DNA from: Saccharopolyspora indica
Lineage (GTDB): Bacteria; Actinomycetota; Actinomycetes; Mycobacteriales; Pseudonocardiaceae
Direction of reading: 5' to 3'
DNA: 64,000 bases
NCBI RefSeq assembly: GCF_027853965.1
Contig: NZ_JAQGLB010000022.1
Location: 62,001-126,000, forward strand
Of this stretch, positions 1 to 7,884 are shown in pieces. The position numbers and the translations under genes were made by a program. Below the pieces are notes generated by a model that was not told where the DNA came from, did no database searches, and was given only the letters and a program-made list of their open reading frames with translations. How positions within the stretch are numbered: position 1 is the stretch's first letter; the number at the start of each line of letters is the position of its first letter.

Positions 1-239
1 CCGGCGTTGAACAGCCGCTCGACGAGCTTGGTCTGATCGTCGTGCGACTCGCTGCGCAGATCCAGGTGCACGCCGTTCTTGGCGGTCTTCGCCACCGCGC
101 CCGGCACGAAGCGCAGTTCGACGCCCGCGCCCGCCGGGTGCACCGCGGATCCGTCGAGGTTCCAGCCGAGCACGTCGGCCCACCACTGCGCGAGCCGCTG
201 CGGCTCCCGCGCCGAGAACTCCACGACGACCGGTGTCAT
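1..239 (-). CDS. VOC (glyoxalase/bleomycin-resistance fold) protein, N-terminal part only
   Basis: The gene reads leftward from an ATG at 237-239 and runs off the left edge, so only the first 79 residues are visible. The start MTPVVVEFSAREPQRLAQWW is typical of VOC domains: a beta strand followed by a helix with a Trp-Trp pair, then DVLGWNL. This fold covers glyoxalase-like and small-molecule resistance proteins, and the substrate cannot be told from the fragment. It is divergently oriented from the GNAT gene at 334, with about 95 bp between their starts. Family is fairly sure; specific function is unknown. Confidence 0.7.
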   Translation of the reverse strand, partial: MTPVVVEFSAREPQRLAQWWADVLGWNLDGSAVHPAGAGVELRFVPGAVAKTAKNGVHLDLRSESHDDQTKLVERLFNA

Positions 240-333
240 GGCCGAAAGCTACCGCAGATCACGGACTGGAACTCGTCGTGCGGCGGCGGAAAAGGACTGG
301 CGCCCGGACATCCCCGCGGGTGAAGCTGCTGCC

Positions 334-822
334 ATGCGGATTCGTGAAGCGCGCCTCGACGACTGGCCGGCCATCTGGCCGTTCATGCGGGACATCGCGA
401 TGGCGGGGGAGACGTTCTCCTGGGACCGGGACATCTCGGAGGAACGGGCCCGCGAGCGGTGGTTCCCGGCGCTGCCCGGCCGCTCGGTGGTGGCGGTCGA
501 CGACGACGGCACGGTGCTCGGCACCGCGGTGTCCGGGCCGAACCACGAGGGCCCGGCCAGTCATGTGGCGAGCGCGAGCTTCATGGTCGACGCGGCGCAC
601 GCCGGGCGCGGTGTCGGGCGTGCGCTGGGGCGTCACGTGCTGGACCAGGCGCGGGCCGACGGCTTCCGCGCCATGCAGTTCAACGCCGTGGTGGAGACCA
701 ACACCAGGGCGGTCGCGCTGTGGCGGTCGCTGGGCATGGAGATCGTCGCGACGCTCCCGCAGGCCTTCCACCACCCGGTGCACGGCTACGTCGGCCTGCA
801 CGTCATGTACCAGTTGCTTTGA
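334..822 (+). CDS. GNAT-family N-acetyltransferase
   Basis: This 162-residue protein should transfer an acetyl group from acetyl-CoA to a small-molecule or amino-acid amine. The acetyl-CoA loop is visible as AGRGVGRALG (about residues 91-100), followed by the usual beta bulge and FNAVVETNTRAVALWRSLGM, the motif found in the phosphinothricin/YncA-like branch of GNATs. The ATG at 334 is preferred over upstream in-frame starts because it begins directly with the canonical MRIREARLDDWPAIW fold. Its 3' end overlaps the convergent jetD gene by 20 bp, so the two transcripts are antisense at their ends. The substrate is not predictable. Confidence 0.85.
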   Translation: MRIREARLDDWPAIWPFMRDIAMAGETFSWDRDISEERARERWFPALPGRSVVAVDDDGTVLGTAVSGPNHEGPASHVASASFMVDAAHAGRGVGRALGRHVLDQARADGFRAMQFNAVVETNTRAVALWRSLGMEIVATLPQAFHHPVHGYVGLHVMYQLL

Positions 823-2107
823 GCCCGGCGCGGAGGTCGGCGAGCAGGCCCGGCAGCACGACCTCCTCCTCGACGGCGCGGGCCGCGGTGGACATCAGCT
901 CGGCCAGCTCCGGATCCCACGGCGTCTCCAGCGGCGCGCCGACGAGGTTCGGCAGGTCGGTGCGGTCCGCGGCCGCGTGGTCGAGCGCCTCGCGGTAGTC
1001 ACCGGCCGACATCCGCCAGGGCCGGGCGCGGTGGTGCTCCCAGAGGGACCGGGTGATGCCGATGCCCGCCCAGTCGAAGTCGCCGTGGTGGTGCAGGGTC
1101 GCGCCGTCGGCGGTGAGCCGGTCGAGCAGGGCCAGCGCGACCGTCGTCGGGTGGCCCGACACGCACACCACCGGGTGCTCGATGCGTTCCTCCGCGGCGG
1201 ATTCCAGCACGCGCGGGTTCTCGCACACCGCGACGGCGGTCCCGGGCTCGACGAGCCGGGCCGGAGCGGTGCGCAGGTCGAGGTGGGTCAGGTGCGTCGG
1301 CAGGCCGATCGCGGACCGCCGCCGTGCACCGTCCGACCAGGAATCGTCGCCGACGAGTGGCAAAGCCCAGGTCAGCACGGTAGCGGACACCGCGTCGAGG
1401 GTGACGCCGCAGCGCTCCCACAGCGCCCGGCGCTCCCGCTCGTTGCCCGGCGACTCGACTCCGTGCGCCAGCGCAGCAGCCTTGAGCACGACCCGGCTCA
1501 AGGCCGTGCCGTTGTCGAGCTGGTGCGCACCGCCGACACGAGCGGCGAGTTCACCGCGCGAAGTCCAGGTCTCGGGCGCCCGATCCAGCGCGAGCGCGGA
1601 CAGGACTCCGGCCGCGCGTCGCGCAATGGTGGGCAGTTCATCGGCTGCCACGCGTCCGTACTGGTAGATCCACTGCATCCACGGCGCGGCCCACCCGGCT
1701 TCCGCGAGGCCGTGTTCCGCCAAGGCCGCGCGCAGCGGCTCGATCGTCCGCTCCCGCTGCTCATCCCGGGAGCTCGCCTCGCGCTGGACCACCGGTCGCT
1801 CGTGCAGGATCTCCAGGACTTCCGCCAGCCCCAGGCCGAACCGGCTCCCGCGCACCGAATCGTCCAATTTGGACACATTGATCCGCGTTCCCAGCCCCAT
1901 CATCGGGCGCCCGTACACCTCGCCGACGAGCCGCTGCGCCTCAGCATCGGGCAGCTCCAGCCGGAAGGTCGCCGGTGGCTTGGGCGATTCCAGCGCTTCT
2001 CGCGCCTGCTCCCACAACCCGCGCAACGCCTCAACGCCCCACACCGCGCGAACGTCGTCCACGACTCCCACCGCAACCTCCCAGCTCACCAGTCCTCCCG
2101 GAAACAT
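803..2107 (-). CDS. jetD: Wadjet type II nuclease subunit JetD (TIGR02679, DUF2399 TOPRIM-like)
   Basis: JetD is the DNA-cleaving subunit of the Wadjet anti-plasmid complex. In studied systems it cuts circular DNA after the SMC motor has extruded a loop. The 434-residue protein has the C-terminal TOPRIM-like domain with an acidic residue in the CENP motif (E296) and the GDFDW motif (D343, D345), which are the expected metal-binding positions. The N-terminal part corresponds to the DUF3323-like arm. I chose the ATG at 2105-2107 because the sequence upstream looks non-coding; a later start near the WGVEALRGLWEQ segment is possible. Unlike jetA, jetB and jetC it is not overlapped by its neighbour: 477 bp separate it from jetC. 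Its 3' end overlaps the GNAT gene by 20 bp. Confidence 0.85.
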   Translation of the reverse strand: MFPGGLVSWEVAVGVVDDVRAVWGVEALRGLWEQAREALESPKPPATFRLELPDAEAQRLVGEVYGRPMMGLGTRINVSKLDDSVRGSRFGLGLAEVLEILHERPVVQREASSRDEQRERTIEPLRAALAEHGLAEAGWAAPWMQWIYQYGRVAADELPTIARRAAGVLSALALDRAPETWTSRGELAARVGGAHQLDNGTALSRVVLKAAALAHGVESPGNERERRALWERCGVTLDAVSATVLTWALPLVGDDSWSDGARRRSAIGLPTHLTHLDLRTAPARLVEPGTAVAVCENPRVLESAAEERIEHPVVCVSGHPTTVALALLDRLTADGATLHHHGDFDWAGIGITRSLWEHHRARPWRMSAGDYREALDHAAADRTDLPNLVGAPLETPWDPELAELMSTAARAVEEEVVLPGLLADLRAGLKATGT

Positions 2108-2584
2108 GATGGTCGAGAGCCGCCCAAGACCTACCAGGGGGTTTAGGCCGACGCGGCGCACCTCTACTCCCACCGGTGATAGCGGGATGACGTTGAGGTG
2201 GTGACGGGGCCGGTTGGGGGCGTGGCCGGGTTCGGGTTCGAAGCGGTGGGTGGTCGCCTTGAGGGTGCCCGTGTCACCACCCCAGGTTCCGCCGAACGAT
2301 CGCGCACCACGCTCTCGGGGCGACGCTGGCTAGGGCCGGGACCCGTGTCACCACTGTTCATGTGGTGGTGACGTCCGGCGATTTTGCCTGAAACTGGCGT
2401 CCCAGCCCGGCCGCATCCTGCGTCGAGACGCGGCCAGTTTCAGGCAAAATCGCCCCCGCGCACGACGCAACCACCTACCGCAGTGCACTCAATCCGGCCC
2501 CGCACCCCACCGGCTCCGTCACCACCTCGCCCCAGCCGCTCTATCGCCACCGAACCACCAGGTCCCGCCCCGGACGCGTCCCGG
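2108..2584. other. Unusual 477-bp gap between jetC and jetD
   Basis: No convincing ORF is present here; a 65-codon minus-strand frame at 2164-2361 has no recognisable features. The stretch holds repeated GTGTCACCAC words (near 2270 and 2345), an inverted copy GTGGTGGTGAC at 2362-2372, and the 21-bp inverted repeat described separately. Because jetA, jetB and jetC overlap one another by 4 bp, this spacer looks like an insertion or a separate regulatory region for jetD. Confidence 0.6.
2378..2453. repeat. 21-bp perfect inverted repeat (GATTTTGCC family)
   Basis: The arms at 2378-2398 and 2433-2453 are perfect reverse complements. The left arm begins GCGATTTTGCCTGAAACTGG, and a 34-nt spacer separates the arms. 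A diverged relative occurs at 21767-21832, so this is a dispersed element rather than a simple terminator. It lies in the jetC-jetD gap and could form a hairpin in the jetC transcript, possibly reducing read-through into jetD. Confidence 0.75.
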
Positions 2585-5500
2585 TCACCCGTCCGCCCGG
2601 TGCAGCGCGGTGCCGGTCCAGGTCGTGTGCGTGCAGGCGATCCCGTGGCCGCTGCGGGGGCGGAGGACGTCGTAGATGTGCATCTTCGGGATCTTCGGCG
2701 AGACGCCCCAGCCGCTGGGCCAGGTGATCAGCCAGTCCATGTCCAGGTCCACCAGCAGGCCGAGCATCCGCGCGATCGTCGGGTCGTCCAGTCGCTCGAA
2801 CGCTTCGTCCAGCAGCACCAGCCGCAGCGGGCCGCGGCCGTCCGAGGACACGCTGACCGCGTCGTAGAACGCCGCCGCGGCCGCGAACAGCGTCACGTAG
2901 GAGATCAGGCGCGTTTCGCCGGAGGAGAGCTGGCGCAGCCGCCGCACCCGCGGTTTGCCGTCCGGGCCGGTGTCGCGGACCCGCACGGTGAACGCGAACC
3001 ACGAGCGGTAGTCCAGCGCGCGGGCCAGGATCTCCGCGTAGCCGCCCGAGGTGCTGTCCCGCTCGGCCTCGATGAGGTCGGTGAACACCCGGCGCAGCAA
3101 CGCGTCCTGGTCGTCGCTGCGGTCGGCGAACGGGGTGCGCACCAGGTCGATGGCCTGCTTGATGTCCTCGCCCAGCGCGGCCGACGGCTGCCAGTCCAGC
3201 TGGACGTGCACGCCCTGGCTGGAGCGGGCACCGTCGAGCACCTCGTTCATCCGCTTGCACAGGTCCTCGGCGATGGACATCTGCCCGCGCAGGCGTTCGG
3301 CGAGGTCGCGGATCAGGTAGTCGGCGAAGATCGACTGGTAGCGCTCGTTGAGGTAGCCGCGCTGCTCGCCGAGCCGTTCGCCGACCCGCCGCGCCGCCTC
3401 GGCCACCGGCTGCGGTCCTTCTTCACCGGTGACCGTCACGGTCAGCAGGCCGTGCTGGTCGGCGGCGGTGATGTCGTAGTTGCCGCTCAGCGAGTGCTGC
3501 AGCGTCTGCAGCCGGTTGAGCACGGTGGCCTCCGACGATCCGCGCCGCTCGGCCTCGGTGAGCAGCGCGGCGGCTTCGTCGAGCTCGCCGGGCAGCTCCT
3601 CGCCGACCTCGGCGGCCGACCACAGGCCGGGGATGCGCAGCGCCTGCTGGAAGGTCTCGGTCGCCGAGGACGCGTCGTGCTCGCGGCCCGGCAGCTGGGA
3701 CTGCTTGTTCTCCAGCTGGGTTTCCAGCCGCGCCGCGGCCTCGCGCAGCGAGCTGATCCGCTCCCGCGCCTGCGGCAGCTGCTTGCGCAGGTCGGCGCGC
3801 TCGCGCTCGAACGCGCTCACCTTGTCGGAGATCTCCTGCGCCTCGCCACCGACCGCCGAGGTCAGCTCGGCCAGCCCGGTCGCCTGCTCGGCGTAGGCGG
3901 CGCAGCGCTGCTCGGCCTGGGACTCGGCCTCCATCCGGTCGGCGATGGCGACGTCGTGGTGCAGCGAGATCTCCTGCAGGTCGGCCAGCGTCGGCAGGCA
4001 GCGCGAGTCGATCGCCTCGCACAGCGCGTCGATCCCGCCGCGGGCGTCGATGGCGGCCCGGTGCGCCGCGTCGAGCGCCCGGGTGTCGGCGGGCAGATCC
4101 GCCTCACCGGCCGAGCGCACCAGTTCGGCGTGCGCGGCCTGCCAGCGCTGGTCGGCGCTCTCGTGCTGCTCGCGCAGCTGCACCACCTTCTGCTCGCTGT
4201 CGGCCGCGGCCTCGATCGCGGTGGTCAGCTTCGCGTGCGCGGTCAGCAGATCGCCGTCGTCCGGGTAGGACTCCAGGTGCTGCTCCAGCTCCGCCGCGTG
4301 CTCGGACGCCTCGTGGTGGCGCCGCTCGGCTTCGCCGACCTCGGCGCGCAGCCGGGAGAGGTCCTCCTCCAGCTCCGCGATGCGCCGTGCGCGGGCCGCT
4401 TCGCGGGCGCCCGCTCCGACGTACTCCGCGGCGCTCTTTCGCCACGCGCCGGAGAGCACCCCGGCGCGCCAGCTCCCGTCGGTGGACACCGAAAGCCCTG
4501 CGCTGCCGTCGGTCGACACCGCGGCCAGCAGGTCGGCGACCCGCTCCGGCGGCACCGGGCAGTCGGTCACGGCGGCGGGGGAGAGCAGGTCCGCGAGCGC
4601 GGCACCGCTGCCCGGATCCGCGGGTTCGGCGAGCAGGTCGGCCAGTCCGGGAACCGCGCCGTCGGCGGTGACCCACGCGTTGAGCAGGCCGCTGGACTGC
4701 AGCGCCGCTTCCAGCCCCGCCCGCTCGCCTGCGGTCAGGGACGGCTGGAAGTCGACCAGCTCGTAGAAGGCGCGGCCCTGCTCCGGGTTCCGCTCGGCCT
4801 CGGCCCAAGCGGGGCGGCCCGGGGTCTGCTCGTGACCGGCGCGGAGCTCGGCCAGCTCCTGCTCGCGGGTGCGGGAATCCACGCGCAGCTCGGTGATCTC
4901 CTGCTCGACGGCGGAGACCTGGCGGCGCGCTTCGTGCAGCTGCGGCCGCGCCCAGCGCCGCGCCTGCTCGCGGGCACCCCGCGTCGCGGTGCGGTTCTCG
5001 GCGAGTTCGTCGGCGGCGGGCGGTTCCGGCGCCGGGTCCTCCACTGCGGAGGGCCATTCGGTCGCCCACTTCTGCGCCCGCTCGACCCACACCGCCGCGG
5101 CGTCGGCGAGCTCCTGCTGCGCCTGGTTGCGCCGCCCGGCGGCTTCGGTCGCGGTCAGCTGCGCCTGCCGGGCCAGTCGTTGCAGCTCGGCGACCTTGTT
5201 CTGCTCGGCGTCGAGCTCCACGGCCTGCTGGTGCAGCGCGAGGGTCAGCGCCGAGCGCTGTCGTGCGGTGGCGGCCAGCTGCTGCGAATCCGCCACCACA
5301 GCGCGGAATTCCGCGGCGATCGCCTCGGCGTCCAGCTGCGGTGCGACGGCGCGCTGCACCTCCTGCGCGACGGCATCCGGTTCCGGCGAGATCCGCACCT
5401 CGGCCTGCTCGGCGCGCAGCTCCGCGACCGGGACCACCGGCGGTCGCCGCACCAGCGACCCGTCCAGCCCCGCGGTCGACAGCTGCTGCGCCGCCCGCTG

Positions 5501-6682
5501 CGCCGCCTGACCGGCGGCCTCGGTGTCACCGGAGAGCCGCCGCAGCACGCCCACGACCGATTCCGCCGAGCGGTGCTCCTGCGCGCGGTGCTTGGCGGCG
5601 GTGTCCAGCGCGGAAACCGCCGAACTGCGAGCGCTTTCCACCAGCTGCTCGCGGTCGCGCAGGTTCTGCAGCTCGGAGTAGGCCGGGTGGGAGCGCAGGG
5701 CGTCGATGCTGGATTCCAGCTCGGCCTCGCGCTGCTCCAGCTCGGCGATCGTCCGCTCCGCGGTCTCCCGGTCCTGCTGCTTGCCGCCGACCTGCTTCTC
5801 CAGACCGGCCAGCTCCTTGCGCAGCGCGCGGAGCCGCTGCTGGGCGGTGCGCATCGCTTCGGCCCGGTCGCGCAGCGCGCCGAACGCGTAGCCGGAGTAG
5901 GTCGACAGGAACGCGGTGAGCGCCTTGTCCGCGCCGGTCAGCCGGACGATGTTCTCCCGGATCGACTCCAGGTCGTCGAACGAGGTGGCCAGCCGCTCGA
6001 TCAGCGCGGCGTCCAGCGGCGGCAGCGCGTCGGAGAGGATCTGCTCCAGCTGCCCCTCCAGCACCTTCAGCCCGACGTCGGGGTTGCGCAGCGTGCGCTG
6101 CAGGTGCAGCAGGTCGCCGTAGCGGGCGGCGGGCACGCCGTAGACGGTGGCCGCGACCTTGGCGCGGAAGGCCTGGTCGTCGAGCACGCAGTCGGCGCCG
6201 AGCAGGTCGCGCAGCTGCGCCGAACCCAGCGGCACCCGGTCCGCGCCGACCAGGTAGAGGTTGATGCCGACGCGGCGGCTGGTGATGAACCGCCACGAGT
6301 CGCTGATCGACTGCGAGGTCTTGGACGCCTTCACGCCGACGCCGCAGGTGAGGAATTCCTCGTGGCCGTCGGCGGTTTCGCGGCGCAGCTCGATCCAGGC
6401 GTAGCCGATCCGGTTCGGCCCGCCCGGGTACTCGTCGAGCATCAGCCGCCGGATGCTGACCGTGTCGAAGCCCTTGGAACCCAGCTGCCGCAGGTCGCCG
6501 TCCAGGCACAGCGGCAGCAGCAGCTCCAGGGTGCGGGACTTGCCGGAGCCGTTGGTGCCCTGGAAGATCGCCCGCCCGCCGTCGAGGTCGAAGGTCGTCT
6601 CGGCGTACTGCCAGATGTTGACGATCCCGCCGCGGTGCAGCCGCCAGCGGTTCGCCCCGGGCCCGGTGCTCTCGTCGCTCAC
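2585..6682 (-). CDS. jetC: Wadjet type II SMC-like ATPase JetC (TIGR02680)
   Basis: JetC is the MukB-like motor of the Wadjet complex; it hydrolyses ATP to extrude DNA loops. The 1365-residue protein has Walker A GTNGSGKS at residues 42-49, a very long charged coiled-coil region (roughly 240-1050) interrupted near its middle by a hinge-like segment, an ABC signature LSSGETRL near residue 1250, and Walker B LVLLDEAF with D1292 and E1293. This is full length for the family. The GTG at 6680-6682 gives MSDESTGPGANRW and overlaps the jetB stop by 4 bp, implying translational coupling. A 1516-codon open frame on the opposite strand is a high-GC shadow. Confidence 0.93.
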   Translation of the reverse strand: MSDESTGPGANRWRLHRGGIVNIWQYAETTFDLDGGRAIFQGTNGSGKSRTLELLLPLCLDGDLRQLGSKGFDTVSIRRLMLDEYPGGPNRIGYAWIELRRETADGHEEFLTCGVGVKASKTSQSISDSWRFITSRRVGINLYLVGADRVPLGSAQLRDLLGADCVLDDQAFRAKVAATVYGVPAARYGDLLHLQRTLRNPDVGLKVLEGQLEQILSDALPPLDAALIERLATSFDDLESIRENIVRLTGADKALTAFLSTYSGYAFGALRDRAEAMRTAQQRLRALRKELAGLEKQVGGKQQDRETAERTIAELEQREAELESSIDALRSHPAYSELQNLRDREQLVESARSSAVSALDTAAKHRAQEHRSAESVVGVLRRLSGDTEAAGQAAQRAAQQLSTAGLDGSLVRRPPVVPVAELRAEQAEVRISPEPDAVAQEVQRAVAPQLDAEAIAAEFRAVVADSQQLAATARQRSALTLALHQQAVELDAEQNKVAELQRLARQAQLTATEAAGRRNQAQQELADAAAVWVERAQKWATEWPSAVEDPAPEPPAADELAENRTATRGAREQARRWARPQLHEARRQVSAVEQEITELRVDSRTREQELAELRAGHEQTPGRPAWAEAERNPEQGRAFYELVDFQPSLTAGERAGLEAALQSSGLLNAWVTADGAVPGLADLLAEPADPGSGAALADLLSPAAVTDCPVPPERVADLLAAVSTDGSAGLSVSTDGSWRAGVLSGAWRKSAAEYVGAGAREAARARRIAELEEDLSRLRAEVGEAERRHHEASEHAAELEQHLESYPDDGDLLTAHAKLTTAIEAAADSEQKVVQLREQHESADQRWQAAHAELVRSAGEADLPADTRALDAAHRAAIDARGGIDALCEAIDSRCLPTLADLQEISLHHDVAIADRMEAESQAEQRCAAYAEQATGLAELTSAVGGEAQEISDKVSAFERERADLRKQLPQARERISSLREAAARLETQLENKQSQLPGREHDASSATETFQQALRIPGLWSAAEVGEELPGELDEAAALLTEAERRGSSEATVLNRLQTLQHSLSGNYDITAADQHGLLTVTVTGEEGPQPVAEAARRVGERLGEQRGYLNERYQSIFADYLIRDLAERLRGQMSIAEDLCKRMNEVLDGARSSQGVHVQLDWQPSAALGEDIKQAIDLVRTPFADRSDDQDALLRRVFTDLIEAERDSTSGGYAEILARALDYRSWFAFTVRVRDTGPDGKPRVRRLRQLSSGETRLISYVTLFAAAAAFYDAVSVSSDGRGPLRLVLLDEAFERLDDPTIARMLGLLVDLDMDWLITWPSGWGVSPKIPKMHIYDVLRPRSGHGIACTHTTWTGTALHRADG

Positions 6683-7884
6683 CGCTGTTCCCCCTGCTTC
6701 TCGTCGATCTCGTCGAACAAGGACCAGCCCGCCGGCTCGGGGGCGGGTGGTTCCGGTTCCCGGTTGGGTGCCGGGGTGGCGTCCGGTTGCGGCAGCCAGC
6801 GGTGCGCGGCCGGGCTGAGCAGCCAGCTCCCGCCCGCGTCCTGCAGCAGACCGAGCCTGCGCAGCAGCGCCACCACCGAGTGCACCAGCTCCTGGTGGTC
6901 CTCGGTGGCCTGCCGGGACCACGCGGCAGGGTAGGCCTCGACCAGCTCCTGGCACACGTCGGTGAGGTCCTGCCAGGTCACCGGGTGCTTGCCCGCGGCG
7001 TCCGCGGCAGCGCGGTCGAGCAGCTCGGGCAGCGCCAGCAGCGCGATGCGGGCCACCGTTCCCGGCCCCGGGAACGCCACGTCGCTGAGGTAGTCCTCCG
7101 GGTCGCAGACCACCACGCCCTCCGCGCGGCACTCGCTGACCAGCCCGAAGAACCGCTCCAGGCGGCGGGATTCGGCGGTCACGTGCTCGCGCAGCCAGCC
7201 GGACTGCTCGGCCGGGAGGTCGCTGTAGAGCACGACCGGGTCCTCGACCAGCCGCCGCCGCACCGCGTGCTCCAGGTTGCGCGGCCCGGCCGCGCTGGCC
7301 AGCTCGATCAGCTGCTCGGGGCTCTCGGCCTCGGCCAGCGGCCCGGCGACGAGCTGTCCGAGCAGGTCGGTGTCGATGGTGATCAGCGCTTCGGCGGACG
7401 ATTCGGCGGTCACCGATCCCTCGGTCTCGGTGATCACGCCCAGCGCCACCAGCTGCCGCAGCGCGGCGGTCAGCGCGCGCCGGTCCGCCGGGTCGTCGAC
7501 GACCGCGATCTCGGCCTCGGCCGCGGCGGCGCGGACATCGCTGACCAGCCGGGACAGCAGGACCTGGCGGCCGATGCCGGTCAACGCGGCCAGCGTCAGC
7601 GCCAGGTAGGCGTAGCCGCGCGGGCTCAGCGCCGCCTCGCCGCGGGTGGTGTCCTCGCCGGCGCCCGACTTGTACAGCCGGGCGAAGCGGCGCTCCACCA
7701 CCAGCCGGTAGCCCAGCAGCGAGGAGAACACCTCTTGGAGCACCACGCGCTGCCGGTAGATCATCGGCAGCAGGTCGCCGTCCGGGCCACCGGCGCGCAG
7801 CAGCGGGCGGCGCAGCAGCACCCGGGCGCAGCGGACGACGTTCGCCGCGTCGATGTCGGGCAGCTCGTCGAAGGTCGTGGTCAT
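6679..7884 (-). CDS. jetB: Wadjet type II kite-like subunit JetB (TIGR02678, DUF2398)
   Basis: JetB corresponds to the MukE/kite subunit that joins the JetC heads to the JetA kleisin. The protein has 401 residues. A PMIYRQRVVLQEVFSSLLGYRLVV segment early in the protein and winged-helix-like regions later match the TIGR02678 family. The last 40 residues are Pro-rich and acidic, ending in a short helix (GWSLFDEIDEKQ), a plausible docking tail. The ATG at 7882-7884 overlaps the jetA stop by 4 bp, and the stop overlaps the jetC start by 4 bp, so the three genes form one coupled unit. Confidence 0.87.
   Translation of the reverse strand: MTTTFDELPDIDAANVVRCARVLLRRPLLRAGGPDGDLLPMIYRQRVVLQEVFSSLLGYRLVVERRFARLYKSGAGEDTTRGEAALSPRGYAYLALTLAALTGIGRQVLLSRLVSDVRAAAAEAEIAVVDDPADRRALTAALRQLVALGVITETEGSVTAESSAEALITIDTDLLGQLVAGPLAEAESPEQLIELASAAGPRNLEHAVRRRLVEDPVVLYSDLPAEQSGWLREHVTAESRRLERFFGLVSECRAEGVVVCDPEDYLSDVAFPGPGTVARIALLALPELLDRAAADAAGKHPVTWQDLTDVCQELVEAYPAAWSRQATEDHQELVHSVVALLRRLGLLQDAGGSWLLSPAAHRWLPQPDATPAPNREPEPPAPEPAGWSLFDEIDEKQGEQR

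Noticed and set aside
233-2146. 637-codon plus-strand frame spanning GNAT and jetD
   Set aside because: Overlaps two real genes in other frames and has shadow-like Arg/Pro composition.
2164-2361. 65-codon ORF in the jetC-jetD gap
   Set aside because: Ser/Pro/Arg-rich random composition over repeated words; no supporting signal.
2384-6934. 1516-codon plus-strand frame across jetC
   Set aside because: Antisense shadow of the jetC frame in GC-rich DNA; low complexity, no recognisable domain, while the minus strand has a complete SMC protein.
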